A stretch of DNA of 20,915 nucleotides, taken from positions 1-20,915 of the forward strand of contig DASZHJ010000034.1 in the NCBI GenBank assembly GCA_035938015.1. The letters run 5' to 3'. The notes beneath the pieces are model-generated. The model was not told the DNA's origin and made no database searches. It saw nothing but the letters and a program-made list of their open reading frames with translations. The stretch comes from DASZHJ01 sp035938015 (lineage in GTDB: Bacteria > Pseudomonadota > Alphaproteobacteria > ATCC43930 > CGMCC-115725). Position numbers and translations under genes: made by a program. Positions 8,321-15,548 of this stretch are shown piece after piece (position 1 is the stretch's first letter; the number at the start of each line of letters is the position of its first letter).

Positions 8321-9229
8321 TCAGGGTCGCGCCTTGTCGCCCGCCGGTCGCTCGACCGTCCCCAGTGCGTCGGCAAGACGCGCAGAGGCGCTGCCGGGCC
8401 GCAGCGGCTTCGGTTGGCTCTCGTGGGGCGCCCAAGCCGTCATGGTCACGATCTCGAAGCTGGCGGCGACCCGCCCGTCCGGGCCGCCCGCGAGCTCGCG
8501 GTATCGCTCGACCGCCCGCAGCAGAGTGGCGCGCCGGGTGAAGCGGCGCCGACGCTCGCGTAGCGCGTTGGTCTCGCCCATCGCCCGCAACTCCGCCATG
8601 CAGGCGAGCGCATTCGCGTAGGTCACGCAGACCCGGTCGGTATCCACCACGGGCAGCGCGAAGCCCGCACGCTGCAGCAGACCGGCGAGGTCGCGGCCGT
8701 CCGCCATCGGAGAGATGCGCGGGCTGACGCCGCCCTCCTCGGCCAGCTCCGCCTCCAAGAAAGCGCGGCGCAGCCCGTCCAGCGTCTCGCCACCGAGAAC
8801 CGACGCCAGCAGCAGCCCGTCGGGCTTGAGGCACCGGCGCACCTGCATCAGCGCGCCCGGCAGATCGTTGATCCAATGCAACGCCAGCGGACTCACCACG
8901 AGATCGAACGCCTCCGCGGCGAAGGGCAGCGTCTCCGCCTCCGCCAGGACGCGCGGAGTGGGCTTAGGGCGTTGCAGGAAGCCGAGCGCGTCGTCCACCT
9001 CGACCAGCAGATCGATGCCGGTGCGAGAGGAGAGGATGCGGGCCATGCTGCCGCGGCGCGCGCCCAGCACCAGGACGCGCGAAAAGCCGCGTTTGATGTC
9101 GTCGAGCCGCTCCGCCAGCCGCTCGGCGGCCTCATCGAACAGGAACTCGGCGCTGCCCAGACGCGCCGCGCGCTCGCGGTGCTGCCGCACCGCCCGTCGA
9201 TCGAAAATCAGGATCTCGCCCTCGGCCAT
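8321..9229 (-). CDS. BioC/NDUFAF5-like SAM-binding methyltransferase-fold protein
   Basis: A 302-residue class I methyltransferase-fold protein. Segments MAEGEILIFDRRAVRQHRER, VLVLGARRGSMARIL (SAM motif I, 52-66) and SPLALHWINDLPGALMQVRRCLKPDGLLL (motif IV-V region, from 113) resemble BioC and the mitochondrial complex I factor NDUFAF5. Motif I lacks the usual GxGxG, reading GARRG. Mitochondrial NDUFAF5 hydroxylates an arginine of NDUFS7, so this homologue may act on complex I rather than in biotin synthesis; this is inference. The ATG at 9229 is chosen by similarity; an in-frame ATG at 9253 is an alternative. It is divergent from comF, and that pairing is familiar in alphaproteobacteria. Confidence 0.85.
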   Translation of the reverse strand: MAEGEILIFDRRAVRQHRERAARLGSAEFLFDEAAERLAERLDDIKRGFSRVLVLGARRGSMARILSSRTGIDLLVEVDDALGFLQRPKPTPRVLAEAETLPFAAEAFDLVVSPLALHWINDLPGALMQVRRCLKPDGLLLASVLGGETLDGLRRAFLEAELAEEGGVSPRISPMADGRDLAGLLQRAGFALPVVDTDRVCVTYANALACMAELRAMGETNALRERRRRFTRRATLLRAVERYRELAGGPDGRVAASFEIVTMTAWAPHESQPKPLRPGSASARLADALGTVERPAGDKARP

Positions 9230-9281
9230 GGCGCCATATAGGGCACGGTCCATTGCGGGCGCAATGGCGGGCCCCAGCGCA

Positions 9282-9310
9282 TTGACAGCGGTGCGGGGTC
9301 GCGCTCCCAT
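9282..9310 (+). promoter_or_regulatory. Weak candidate promoter for comF
   Basis: An exact TTGACA (9282-9287) is followed after 17 bases by TCCCAT, a poor -10. If used, transcription would begin only a few bases before the comF ATG, giving a nearly leaderless message. TTGACA is expected about twice per strand by chance here. Confidence 0.22.
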
Positions 9311-9319
9311 CAAAGCGCC

Positions 9320-10066
9320 ATGCTCTCGCGTCTCCCCTCTGCTCTCAAACGGACCGGCGGCGCGCTCCTCGACCTCGTCCTGCCGCCGCGTTGCATCGCG
9401 TGCGGCGAGGAGGTCGAGGCCTCGAACGCGCTCTGCGCGCCCTGCTGGCGCAAGGTCACGTTCCTGGGCGAGCCCTGCTGCGCCTGTTGCGGCTTGCCCT
9501 TCGCTCATGAGCTGGGAGCCGGCGCGCTCTGCGGTGCCTGCGCCGAGGCACCGCCCGCCTACGACCGCGCGCGCTCGGCGCTGCGCTACGACGACGGCAG
9601 CCGCAGGCTCATCCTGGCGTTCAAGCACGGCGACCGCCTGCATGGCGCGCCTGCCTTCGGCGACTGGATGCGGCGGGTCGGCGCCGGTCTCCTCGCCGAC
9701 GCCGATCTGCTGATGCCGGTGCCGCTGCATTGGACGCGGCTGGTGCGCCGCCGCTACAACCAGGCGGCGCTCTTGGCCTACGTGATCCACCGGGGCGGAG
9801 GGCCGAAGGTGGCGCCCGATTGGCTCGTGCGAAAGCGGCGGACGCCGTCGCAAGGGGAGTTCGGCCCCGAGGGCCGGCAGCGCAACGTGCGCAGCGCCTT
9901 CGCCCTCAAGCCCGGCAAGTCGGTCCGGGGCCTCAAGATCGTGCTGGTGGACGACGTCCTTACCACCGGTGCGACGGTCGAGGAATGCGCGCGCGTGCTC
10001 AAACGCGCGGGGGCCGCTCGGGTCGACGCCCTGGCGCTCGCCAGGAGCCTGCGCGCGACGGCCTGA
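9320..10066 (+). CDS. comF: ComF family protein, zinc-ribbon phosphoribosyltransferase
   Basis: A 248-residue ComF/GntX-type protein. The N-terminal part has cysteine pairs of a double zinc ribbon: C25-C28, C39-C42, C53-C56 and C71-C74. The C-terminal half is a type I phosphoribosyltransferase fold with the PRPP loop VLVDDVLTTGAT at 208-219, and upstream LMPVPLHWTRLVRRRYNQ, a hallmark of ComF. ComF is needed for DNA uptake in some naturally competent bacteria, but in alphaproteobacteria its role is not settled, and no other competence gene is in this window. It is divergent from the BioC-like gene and followed by grxC after about 100 bases. Confidence 0.92.
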   Translation: MLSRLPSALKRTGGALLDLVLPPRCIACGEEVEASNALCAPCWRKVTFLGEPCCACCGLPFAHELGAGALCGACAEAPPAYDRARSALRYDDGSRRLILAFKHGDRLHGAPAFGDWMRRVGAGLLADADLLMPVPLHWTRLVRRRYNQAALLAYVIHRGGGPKVAPDWLVRKRRTPSQGEFGPEGRQRNVRSAFALKPGKSVRGLKIVLVDDVLTTGATVEECARVLKRAGAARVDALALARSLRATA

Positions 10067-10077
10067 GCCCAATGCTC

Positions 10078-10105
10078 TTGACAGCCTGCCGCCAGAGCCG
10101 ACATT
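10078..10105 (+). promoter_or_regulatory. Weak candidate promoter for grxC
   Basis: An exact TTGACA (10078-10083) with a 16-base spacer to GACATT (10100-10105, 3 of 6 matches to TATAAT) lies in the comF-grxC gap. It would give an internal promoter for grxC and the nitrilase gene. The -10 is poor. Confidence 0.28.
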
Positions 10106-10164
10106 CAACGGGCGCCGGCTCGTCGGCGGTCGACATGGACGCGAGCACCTGCTCCGGAGACCCT

Positions 10165-10431
10165 ATGCCCCGTGTTGAGATTTACAGCACTCTGTTCTGC
10201 CCCTATTGCGCGCGGGCGAAGACACTGCTGGAGCGCAAGGGCGTGAAATTCATCAACTTCGACATCATCGAAGACCCATCCAAGCGAGAGGAGATGCTGA
10301 AGCGCGCGGGAGGGCGCACCAGCGTGCCGCAGATTTTCATCGAGGGAGAGCATATCGGCGGATGCGATGACCTCTACGCGCTCGATCGCGCCGGCAAGCT
10401 CGACAGCAAGCTGAAAGACTCTGCGCCGTGA
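10165..10431 (+). CDS. grxC: Glutaredoxin 3 (dithiol)
   Basis: An 88-residue glutaredoxin of normal length. The redox-active CPYC is at C12-C15, with the cis-proline TSVPQIF and the glutathione-binding GGCDDL further on. It uses reduced glutathione to reduce protein disulfides and mixed disulfides in the cytoplasm. The ATG at 10165 has GGAGA 5 bases upstream; the longer open frame from 9730 is only the comF shadow. Its stop overlaps the GTG start of the nitrilase gene (GTGA at 10428-10431), which indicates translational coupling of the two. Confidence 0.96.
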   Translation: MPRVEIYSTLFCPYCARAKTLLERKGVKFINFDIIEDPSKREEMLKRAGGRTSVPQIFIEGEHIGGCDDLYALDRAGKLDSKLKDSAP

Positions 10432-11282
10432 GCGCGTCGTTCAAGGCCGCCTGTCTGCAGATGAGCTCCGCGCGTGACGTCGCGTCCAACATCGAGAGCT
10501 TGCGCGAGCTCGCCCGCGGCGCGCGCGAGGCCGGTGCCGATCTCATCATGTCGCCGGAGGTGAGTGACATGATCGAGCCGGATCGCGCCGAGCGCTTTCG
10601 CAAGGCGCGGCCAGAGGCGGAGCATCCCATGCTTGCAGCGGGCCAGGAGCTGGCACGCGAGCTGAGCGCGCATCTCCTGCTGGGCTCGATCGTGGTGAAG
10701 ATCGACGACGCCACGCTGGCCAACCGCTCGTTCCTGATCCGACCCGACGGCGCGGTCGCCCAGCGTTACGACAAGATCCACATGTTCGACGTCGACCTGC
10801 CGAACGGCGAGCGCTATCGGGAATCCGCGGTGTTTCGGCCAGGCGAGCGCGCCGTTACCGCGGCGCTGCCCTGGGGCGTGCTCGGCATGACCGTCTGTTA
10901 CGACCTGCGCTTCGCGCACCTCTATCGCGCGCTCGCGCAGGCGGGCGCCGATTTCCTCAGCATACCCTCGGCCTTCACCGTGCCGACGGGACGCGCGCAC
11001 TGGCACGTGCTGATGCGGGCGCGGGCGATCGAGACCGGGTGCTTCGTGCTCGCGCCGGCTCAATGGGGCGAACACGCCAACGGCCGCAAGACGTATGGCC
11101 ATTCCCTCATCGTGGCGCCCTGGGGCGAGGTGCTTGCCGAGGCGGAGGACGGCGTCGGCCTGATCGTGGCCGAGATCGATCCGGTGAAGGTACTGGAGGC
11201 GCGCCGACAGGTGCCGTCGCTGTCGCACGACCGAGCCTTCGCGAAGCCACCGACTCTCAAGAATCCGCTGGCGGCGGAGTAG
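10428..11282 (+). CDS. Nitrilase-superfamily amidase, probable deaminated-glutathione amidase
   Basis: A 284-residue C-N hydrolase with the Glu-Lys-Cys catalytic set: E44 in MSPEVSD, K116 in RYDKIHMFDVDLP, C157 in MTVCYDLRF. The stretches DVDLPNGERYRES and SAFTVPTGRAHWHVLMRARAIE resemble mammalian NIT1 and bacterial homologues, which hydrolyse deaminated glutathione, a side product of transaminases. Start is GTG at 10428, overlapping the grxC stop by four bases. Coupling to glutaredoxin fits a glutathione-maintenance role, but the substrate is inferred. The gene converges on a histidine kinase gene 15 bases away. Confidence 0.9.
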   Translation: MSASFKAACLQMSSARDVASNIESLRELARGAREAGADLIMSPEVSDMIEPDRAERFRKARPEAEHPMLAAGQELARELSAHLLLGSIVVKIDDATLANRSFLIRPDGAVAQRYDKIHMFDVDLPNGERYRESAVFRPGERAVTAALPWGVLGMTVCYDLRFAHLYRALAQAGADFLSIPSAFTVPTGRAHWHVLMRARAIETGCFVLAPAQWGEHANGRKTYGHSLIVAPWGEVLAEAEDGVGLIVAEIDPVKVLEARRQVPSLSHDRAFAKPPTLKNPLAAE

Positions 11283-11297
11283 CCAATCGCGGCTGTC

Positions 11298-12854
11298 CTA
11301 GGCTGCCGCTTGCTCGCCCATCAGGCGGTGCTGCGGAAACGTGACGGTGACGGTGGTGCCGCGCCCGAGCTCGCTCTCCAGTTCGAGTGTGCCGCCATGA
11401 AGCTCGGCAAGGCGTTTCGACAAGGGCAAACCGAGACCGGTGCCGTCGTATTTTCGCGCCAGCCGATTGTCGACCTGGCCGAAGCGCTCGAGCGCCTTCG
11501 GGATATCATTCGCGGCGATGCCGATCCCGGTGTCTGAGACCGCCAGCGCGATGCCCGCCTCGGTCCGGTACGTGGTGACCCGAACCTCGCCCTCGGGCGG
11601 CGTGAACTTCACAGCGTTCGCGAGCAGATTCAGGACGATCTGGCGGACGCGGCGGGCATCCGCGAGCAATTGCGGAAGCGCGGGGTCGAGCTGCTCGTGC
11701 AACCGGACCCGCGCCTCGCTCACCTGCGTGTCGAGCATCCGGGCAGACTCGCGCGCGACGGCGCTCAGATCAACGGTCTGCTCATCCAGCTCGAGCGCCC
11801 CTGCGTCGAGCTTGGAAAAATCCAGGATGTCGTTGATGAGTCCGAGCAGATGGCGTCCGCTGCTCTGGATGGTGCCCGCATAGTCGCGATAGCGTTGACT
11901 GCCGAGCGGTCCAAACATCTCCTGAGCGAGCATTTCCGCAAAGCCGATGATGGCGTTGAGCGGGGTGCGCAGCTCGTGGCTCATCGCGGCCAAGAACTGC
12001 GACTTGGCCTGGCTCGCGCCTGCCGCCTCCTCAAGAGCCGATTCGAGGTCCCTGGCAGTCGCTTCAAGCTTCGACTTGGTCTCTTCGAGCTCGGCAACAT
12101 AGCTGCGCAGCCGTGCCGTCTCGCGCTCGGCGCGTTGGGCGAGGTGTTGATCCACCACCGATCCGAAGAGCGCCAACCCGATGATCAATATGGTCACCGC
12201 CGCGATCGCGACCGCCATCCACTCGGGATCGATGACCTGGGATGACATTTCCACCAGCGGATTCGGCACCAGGGTGACGGCGGTCATGGCCGTGAAGTGC
12301 AGCCCCACGATGGCGAGCACCAGCAGAGTAGCGCCGATCGCGCGATGGCGTGCGCTCGCACGGCGTGAGTTGACTTTGAGGGCGACGGCTCCGAGCACGA
12401 TGCCGATCAACAGCGAGCTCACCACGTAGGCGAGGTGCCAGTGCACATCGGCAGGCACGCTGAGCGCCGCCATGCCGGTATAGTGCATCGAGCCGATCGA
12501 CGCGCCCACGATCGCGCCGCCGAGCGCCGGAGCCTGACGGAGGTGCGCCGCCGCGAGCCCGAACCAGCTCATACCCATCGCGATCAAGATCGATAGCGTC
12601 GTCAGGCCGACTCCGTATCCGGTGGGCAGGCCCGGCTTGAATGCCAGCTCCGCGACGAAATGCGTCGCCCACACGCCGCTGCCAAAGACGACCGCCGAGC
12701 CCGAAAGCCACGCGAGCGATCTGCCCGAGCTTGCCACCGCGGCGCGCGCAAGCAGCCCGAGCGCGGTGTAGCAGGCAAACCCGCAGATCAGCCCGGCGAG
12801 GATCACCAGGCGGATGTCGTGCTGCTCTGTTATGCAGGCGATGACTTGAAGCAT
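11298..12854 (-). CDS. MHYT-domain membrane sensor histidine kinase
   Basis: A 518-residue hybrid of an N-terminal MHYT membrane sensor and a cytoplasmic histidine kinase. The MHYT region (about 1-235) has seven hydrophobic segments and the repeated motif: WATHF at 62-66, MHYTGM at 123-128 and LHFTAM at 185-190, proposed to bind metal and sense O2, CO or NO. A coiled coil (about 237-285) leads to the H-box MSHELRTPLN with phospho-acceptor H293, N-box LLANAVKF, G1 DTGIGI and G2 GTGLGL. There is no receiver domain and no adjacent regulator. The ATG at 12854 gives MLQVIACITEQHD, the usual start for the family; the frame extends to a TTG at 12923. Confidence 0.93.
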   Translation of the reverse strand: MLQVIACITEQHDIRLVILAGLICGFACYTALGLLARAAVASSGRSLAWLSGSAVVFGSGVWATHFVAELAFKPGLPTGYGVGLTTLSILIAMGMSWFGLAAAHLRQAPALGGAIVGASIGSMHYTGMAALSVPADVHWHLAYVVSSLLIGIVLGAVALKVNSRRASARHRAIGATLLVLAIVGLHFTAMTAVTLVPNPLVEMSSQVIDPEWMAVAIAAVTILIIGLALFGSVVDQHLAQRAERETARLRSYVAELEETKSKLEATARDLESALEEAAGASQAKSQFLAAMSHELRTPLNAIIGFAEMLAQEMFGPLGSQRYRDYAGTIQSSGRHLLGLINDILDFSKLDAGALELDEQTVDLSAVARESARMLDTQVSEARVRLHEQLDPALPQLLADARRVRQIVLNLLANAVKFTPPEGEVRVTTYRTEAGIALAVSDTGIGIAANDIPKALERFGQVDNRLARKYDGTGLGLPLSKRLAELHGGTLELESELGRGTTVTVTFPQHRLMGEQAAA

Positions 12855-12875
12855 TCCGGAACATGGCTCGGAGCA

Positions 12876-12893
12876 GGTAAAAATTAGGTAAAA
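12876..12893 (-). promoter_or_regulatory. Direct repeat upstream of the MHYT kinase
   Basis: GGTAAAA occurs twice (12876-12882 and 12887-12893) with an 11-base period, about one helix turn, inside an A/T-rich patch 22 bases upstream of the kinase ATG. On the kinase strand it reads TTTTACC-TAAT-TTTTACC. It could be an operator or part of the promoter. No named binding site is recognised. Confidence 0.3.
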
Positions 12894-12944
12894 CAACCAT
12901 TTAGGGAAAGAGCCCTCGTGCAACCGGCGGGACGCAGGTCAGTT

Positions 12945-13499
12945 TCAGGGCAGGATGCCGCTGGGACCCTTGACCGCAGCGATCCGCTGAACCGCCGCCG
13001 GCCGCGGCTCATCGACAATGCCTTGCTCGAAGGCGACCACCGTCAGTTCCGAGCCGAAGACTGCCAGCAACTCGCCGGGCCGCAGCAGAAAATCGGGATT
13101 ACTGGGCCGACCGAACCGCTCGTTGCCAAGCATGAAGGTCTCATAGAGCACGGCACCGCCGGGGGCGAGCGCATCGATCATCGGAGCGAACAGGGACCGG
13201 TGGAAATAATTGGTGACGACGATGCCGTCGAAGCCCTCGCCCAACCGCCAGGGCCCACCGTCCTCGAGATCGAGGCTGCGGATCTCCACCGCGGCTTCGC
13301 CGGCAAAGCGGCGCGCGAGGACGCTCGTATCGCGGTCGACCGCCAGGACTCGATAGCCCCGCTCCCTCAGCAAGGCCGTGTGCCGGCCACCTCCCGCGGC
13401 CAAATCGAGCACCCGGCCGCCTCGCGGAACGAGAGGTAGAAACCTGAGAATCCAAAGAGATGGCGGGACATTTGTGGGGTGGAGCGCGGGCTTTGGCAC
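12945..13499 (-). CDS. Small class I SAM-dependent methyltransferase (TehB-like)
   Basis: A 184-residue methyltransferase. Motif I is VLDLAAGGGRHT at 30-41, with the acidic residue D55 after it (LAVDRD) and motif IV DGIVVTNYFHR from 91; LYETFMLGNERFGRP from 119 follows. It resembles small TehB-like or tellurite/thiol-type methyltransferases, but the substrate is unknown. The start GTG at 13499 is chosen because AGGG lies 5 bases upstream and the protein then begins near the homologous region; the frame extends to another GTG at 13538 without a ribosome-binding site. It is divergent from DUF1178 and 90 bases upstream of the MHYT kinase on the same strand, so the two may be cotranscribed. Confidence 0.85.
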   Translation of the reverse strand: MPKPALHPTNVPPSLWILRFLPLVPRGGRVLDLAAGGGRHTALLRERGYRVLAVDRDTSVLARRFAGEAAVEIRSLDLEDGGPWRLGEGFDGIVVTNYFHRSLFAPMIDALAPGGAVLYETFMLGNERFGRPSNPDFLLRPGELLAVFGSELTVVAFEQGIVDEPRPAAVQRIAAVKGPSGILP

Positions 13500-13575
13500 T
13501 TGAACCCTGGCGTTGCTAAACCACCTGTTTACGGGCACAGTTCAGGCTATAGGGCAAAGAGAGACCGTCGCGCAC

Positions 13576-13977
13576 ATGATCTTGTACACGCTCCGCTGCG
13601 CAGCCGACCACGAGTTCGAGGCCTGGTTCCGCGACGGCGCCACCTACGAGGCACAGACCGCTGCCGGCGAGATCGCGTGTCCGGAGTGCGGCGACGTCGA
13701 GATCGAGAAGGCGCCCATGGCGCCGCGCGTCGCACGCTCCAAAGCCGAGCCCTCCCCCGCCGATGTGCGGCGGCTGCTGCAGCAGGTGCGCAAGCACGTC
13801 GAGACCAACTGCGATTACGTCGGCGACAAATTCGCCGAGGAAGCGCGCAAGATCCACAACGGCGAGGGCGACAAGCGCGGCATCTACGGCGAAGCGAGCG
13901 ATGCCGAGCACCGCGCGCTCACCGAGGAGGGGATCGAAGTCCACCGCGTCCCCTGGGTGCCGCCGAACGACGCCTGA
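13576..13977 (+). CDS. DUF1178 family protein
   Basis: A 133-residue protein of the conserved alphaproteobacterial/betaproteobacterial family DUF1178, function unknown. It begins MILYTLRC with C8, followed by HEFEAWF and a CPEC pair (C35, C38) suggestive of a small zinc site. The C-terminal half has the conserved VGDKFAEEARKIHNGE, RGIYGEAS and a short PWVPPN tail. The ATG at 13576 is preceded by AGAGAGA. In related bacteria this gene often directly follows the grxC-nitrilase pair; here two minus-strand genes intervene. Confidence 0.9.
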   Translation: MILYTLRCAADHEFEAWFRDGATYEAQTAAGEIACPECGDVEIEKAPMAPRVARSKAEPSPADVRRLLQQVRKHVETNCDYVGDKFAEEARKIHNGEGDKRGIYGEASDAEHRALTEEGIEVHRVPWVPPNDA

Positions 13978-14051
13978 GCCGTGCCGGCAAATTGACCTAG
14001 TTCAGGGGATGGGCCAGAGCGCCCGCACAACGTCTCGGCAGCATCCCGGCC

Positions 14052-15251
14052 ATGGCTGACTTCCGCACCCTCGACGACCTCGCGCCCCAAGGCAAACGCG
14101 TGCTCGTGCGCGTCGATTTCAATGTGCCGCTCAAGGACGGACGCGTCACCGACGCCACACGGATCGAGCGGTCGGCACCCACGCTGCGAGAACTCAGCGA
14201 GGAGGGCGCCAAGGTGATCGTGCTGTCCCACTTCGGCCGTCCGAAGGGAAAGCCCGATCCGGCATTCTCGTTGAAGCCGCTGGTCGAGCCGCTGAGCCGG
14301 GCGCTCGGTGGCAAGGCGGTCGCTTTCGCCGCCGATTGCATCGGCCCCGAGGCCGAGCGCGTCGTCAAAGCCATGAAACCCGGCGATGTCGCGCTCCTGG
14401 AGAATCTCCGCTTCCACCCGGAGGAAGAGGCGAACGACGCCGGCTTCGCGCGCGCCCTCGCGGCGCTTGGCGATCTCTACGTCAACGACGCCTTCTCGGC
14501 GGCGCATCGCGCGCACGCCTCCACCGAGGCGCTGGCGCATTTGCTGCCCGCCGCCGCGGGCCGGCTCATGCAGGCCGAGCTCGAGGCTCTCGGTGCCGCG
14601 CTCGAGACCCCGCAACGCCCGGTGGCGGCGCTGGTCGGCGGCGCCAAGGTCTCGACCAAGCTCGATTTGCTGGATCATTTGGTGCGCAAGGTGAACGTGC
14701 TGGTGATCGGCGGCGCCATGGCGAACACGCTGCTGTTCGCGCGCGGGGTTGAGATCGGCAAGTCGCTTTCGGAGCGCGACATGGCGGAAACCGCGCGCAG
14801 CGTCCTTGCCAAGGCAAGCGACGCCGGCTGCGAGGTGCTGCTGCCGGTGGACGCCGTGGTGGCGCGCGAGCTCAAGGCGAACGTCGCCGCGGAGACGGTC
14901 GCGATCACGAGCGTGCCAAGGGACGCGATCATCCTCGATATCGGCCCGCGCACGGTTGCGGCTATCGGCGCCAAGCTCGAGGCGAGCAAGACGCTGGTGT
15001 GGAACGGCCCCCTCGGCGCCTTCGAGACGCCGCCCTTCGAGCATGGCACGGTTGCGGTCGCGCGCCGCGTCGCGGAGCTCACGCGCCAAAAGCGGCTGCT
15101 GAGCGTCGCCGGCGGAGGCGACACGGTCGCGGCCTTGGCGCAGGCGGGCGTCACGGCGGACCTGAGCTATGTCTCGACCGCGGGCGGCGCCTTCCTCGAA
15201 TGGCTCGAAGGCCGCGAGCTTCCCGGCGTTGCGGCGCTGTCGAGGCGGTGA
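14052..15251 (+). CDS. pgk: Phosphoglycerate kinase
   Basis: A full-length 399-residue Pgk, which interconverts 1,3-bisphosphoglycerate + ADP and 3-phosphoglycerate + ATP in glycolysis and gluconeogenesis. Visible signatures are VDFNVP at 21-26, GRPKGK at 62-67, the substrate-site NDAFSAAHRAHAS near 145-157, GGAKVSTKL at 196-204, WNGPLGAFE at 317-325, GGGDT at 354-358 and STAGGA at 375-380. No gap or other glycolytic gene is next to it, and no clear terminator follows. The ribosome-binding site is weak. It follows DUF1178 by 74 bases on the same strand. Confidence 0.98.
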   Translation: MADFRTLDDLAPQGKRVLVRVDFNVPLKDGRVTDATRIERSAPTLRELSEEGAKVIVLSHFGRPKGKPDPAFSLKPLVEPLSRALGGKAVAFAADCIGPEAERVVKAMKPGDVALLENLRFHPEEEANDAGFARALAALGDLYVNDAFSAAHRAHASTEALAHLLPAAAGRLMQAELEALGAALETPQRPVAALVGGAKVSTKLDLLDHLVRKVNVLVIGGAMANTLLFARGVEIGKSLSERDMAETARSVLAKASDAGCEVLLPVDAVVARELKANVAAETVAITSVPRDAIILDIGPRTVAAIGAKLEASKTLVWNGPLGAFETPPFEHGTVAVARRVAELTRQKRLLSVAGGGDTVAALAQAGVTADLSYVSTAGGAFLEWLEGRELPGVAALSRR

Positions 15252-15284
15252 CCCTACTAGGCGCCTTCAGGCCAACCGCGGGGT

Positions 15285-15312
15285 TTTCCAGCGACAGGTT
15301 TTCGTGTATAAT
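15285..15312 (+). promoter_or_regulatory. Sigma-70-type promoter with perfect TATAAT
   Basis: A perfect -10 TATAAT (15307-15312) lies 16 bases after TTTCCA (15285-15290, 4 of 6 matches to TTGACA), in an A/T-rich island that stands out from its GC-rich surroundings. The predicted transcript would begin about 20 bases before the small ORF at 15342. Confidence 0.6.
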
Positions 15313-15341
15313 AACCACTTGAATATTAACCATATTTTGAG

Positions 15342-15548
15342 ATGCAGATCCCCCCAGGCCAAGCCGCACTGCCACCCAACCCGGTGACACCCACCGCGGC
15401 CTTGCCGCAAGTGGAGCGCGCTCAGATGGCAGAGCCCGCCCGCAAGGTCACGGCGAGCCGCGAAGGCGCGGAAGGGCGCTCGCGCGAGCGCGCGGCGGGT
15501 GCCGCTCCACCACGGCGCCGCGGCCAAACCCTCGACCTGACGGTCTGA
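15342..15548 (+). CDS. Small, disordered Pro/Ala/Arg-rich protein
   Basis: A 68-residue ORF of unknown function. It begins MQIPPGQAALPPNPVTPTAA, has a central ARKVTASREGAEGR part and ends with a basic, Arg-rich stretch and the hydrophobic tail GQTLDLTV. It has no signal peptide, membrane segment or cysteine. Short proteins of this shape, with an RG(x)2-4DxTV-like end, are my recollection in Rhodospirillales, not a database match. Support comes from the consensus promoter just upstream and an open frame to within 0 bases of the convergent binding-protein stop. There is no good ribosome-binding site, which lowers confidence. Confidence 0.5.
   Translation: MQIPPGQAALPPNPVTPTAALPQVERAQMAEPARKVTASREGAEGRSRERAAGAAPPRRRGQTLDLTV

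Noticed and set aside
8321..10108. 595-residue frame on the minus strand, possible fusion upstream of the BioC-like protein
   Set aside because: The extra 293 residues are antisense to comF and carry no recognisable domain; the real protein begins at 9229.
13528..13553. TTTACG and TATAGG as a promoter for DUF1178
   Set aside because: Spacing is only 14 bases and both boxes are weak.
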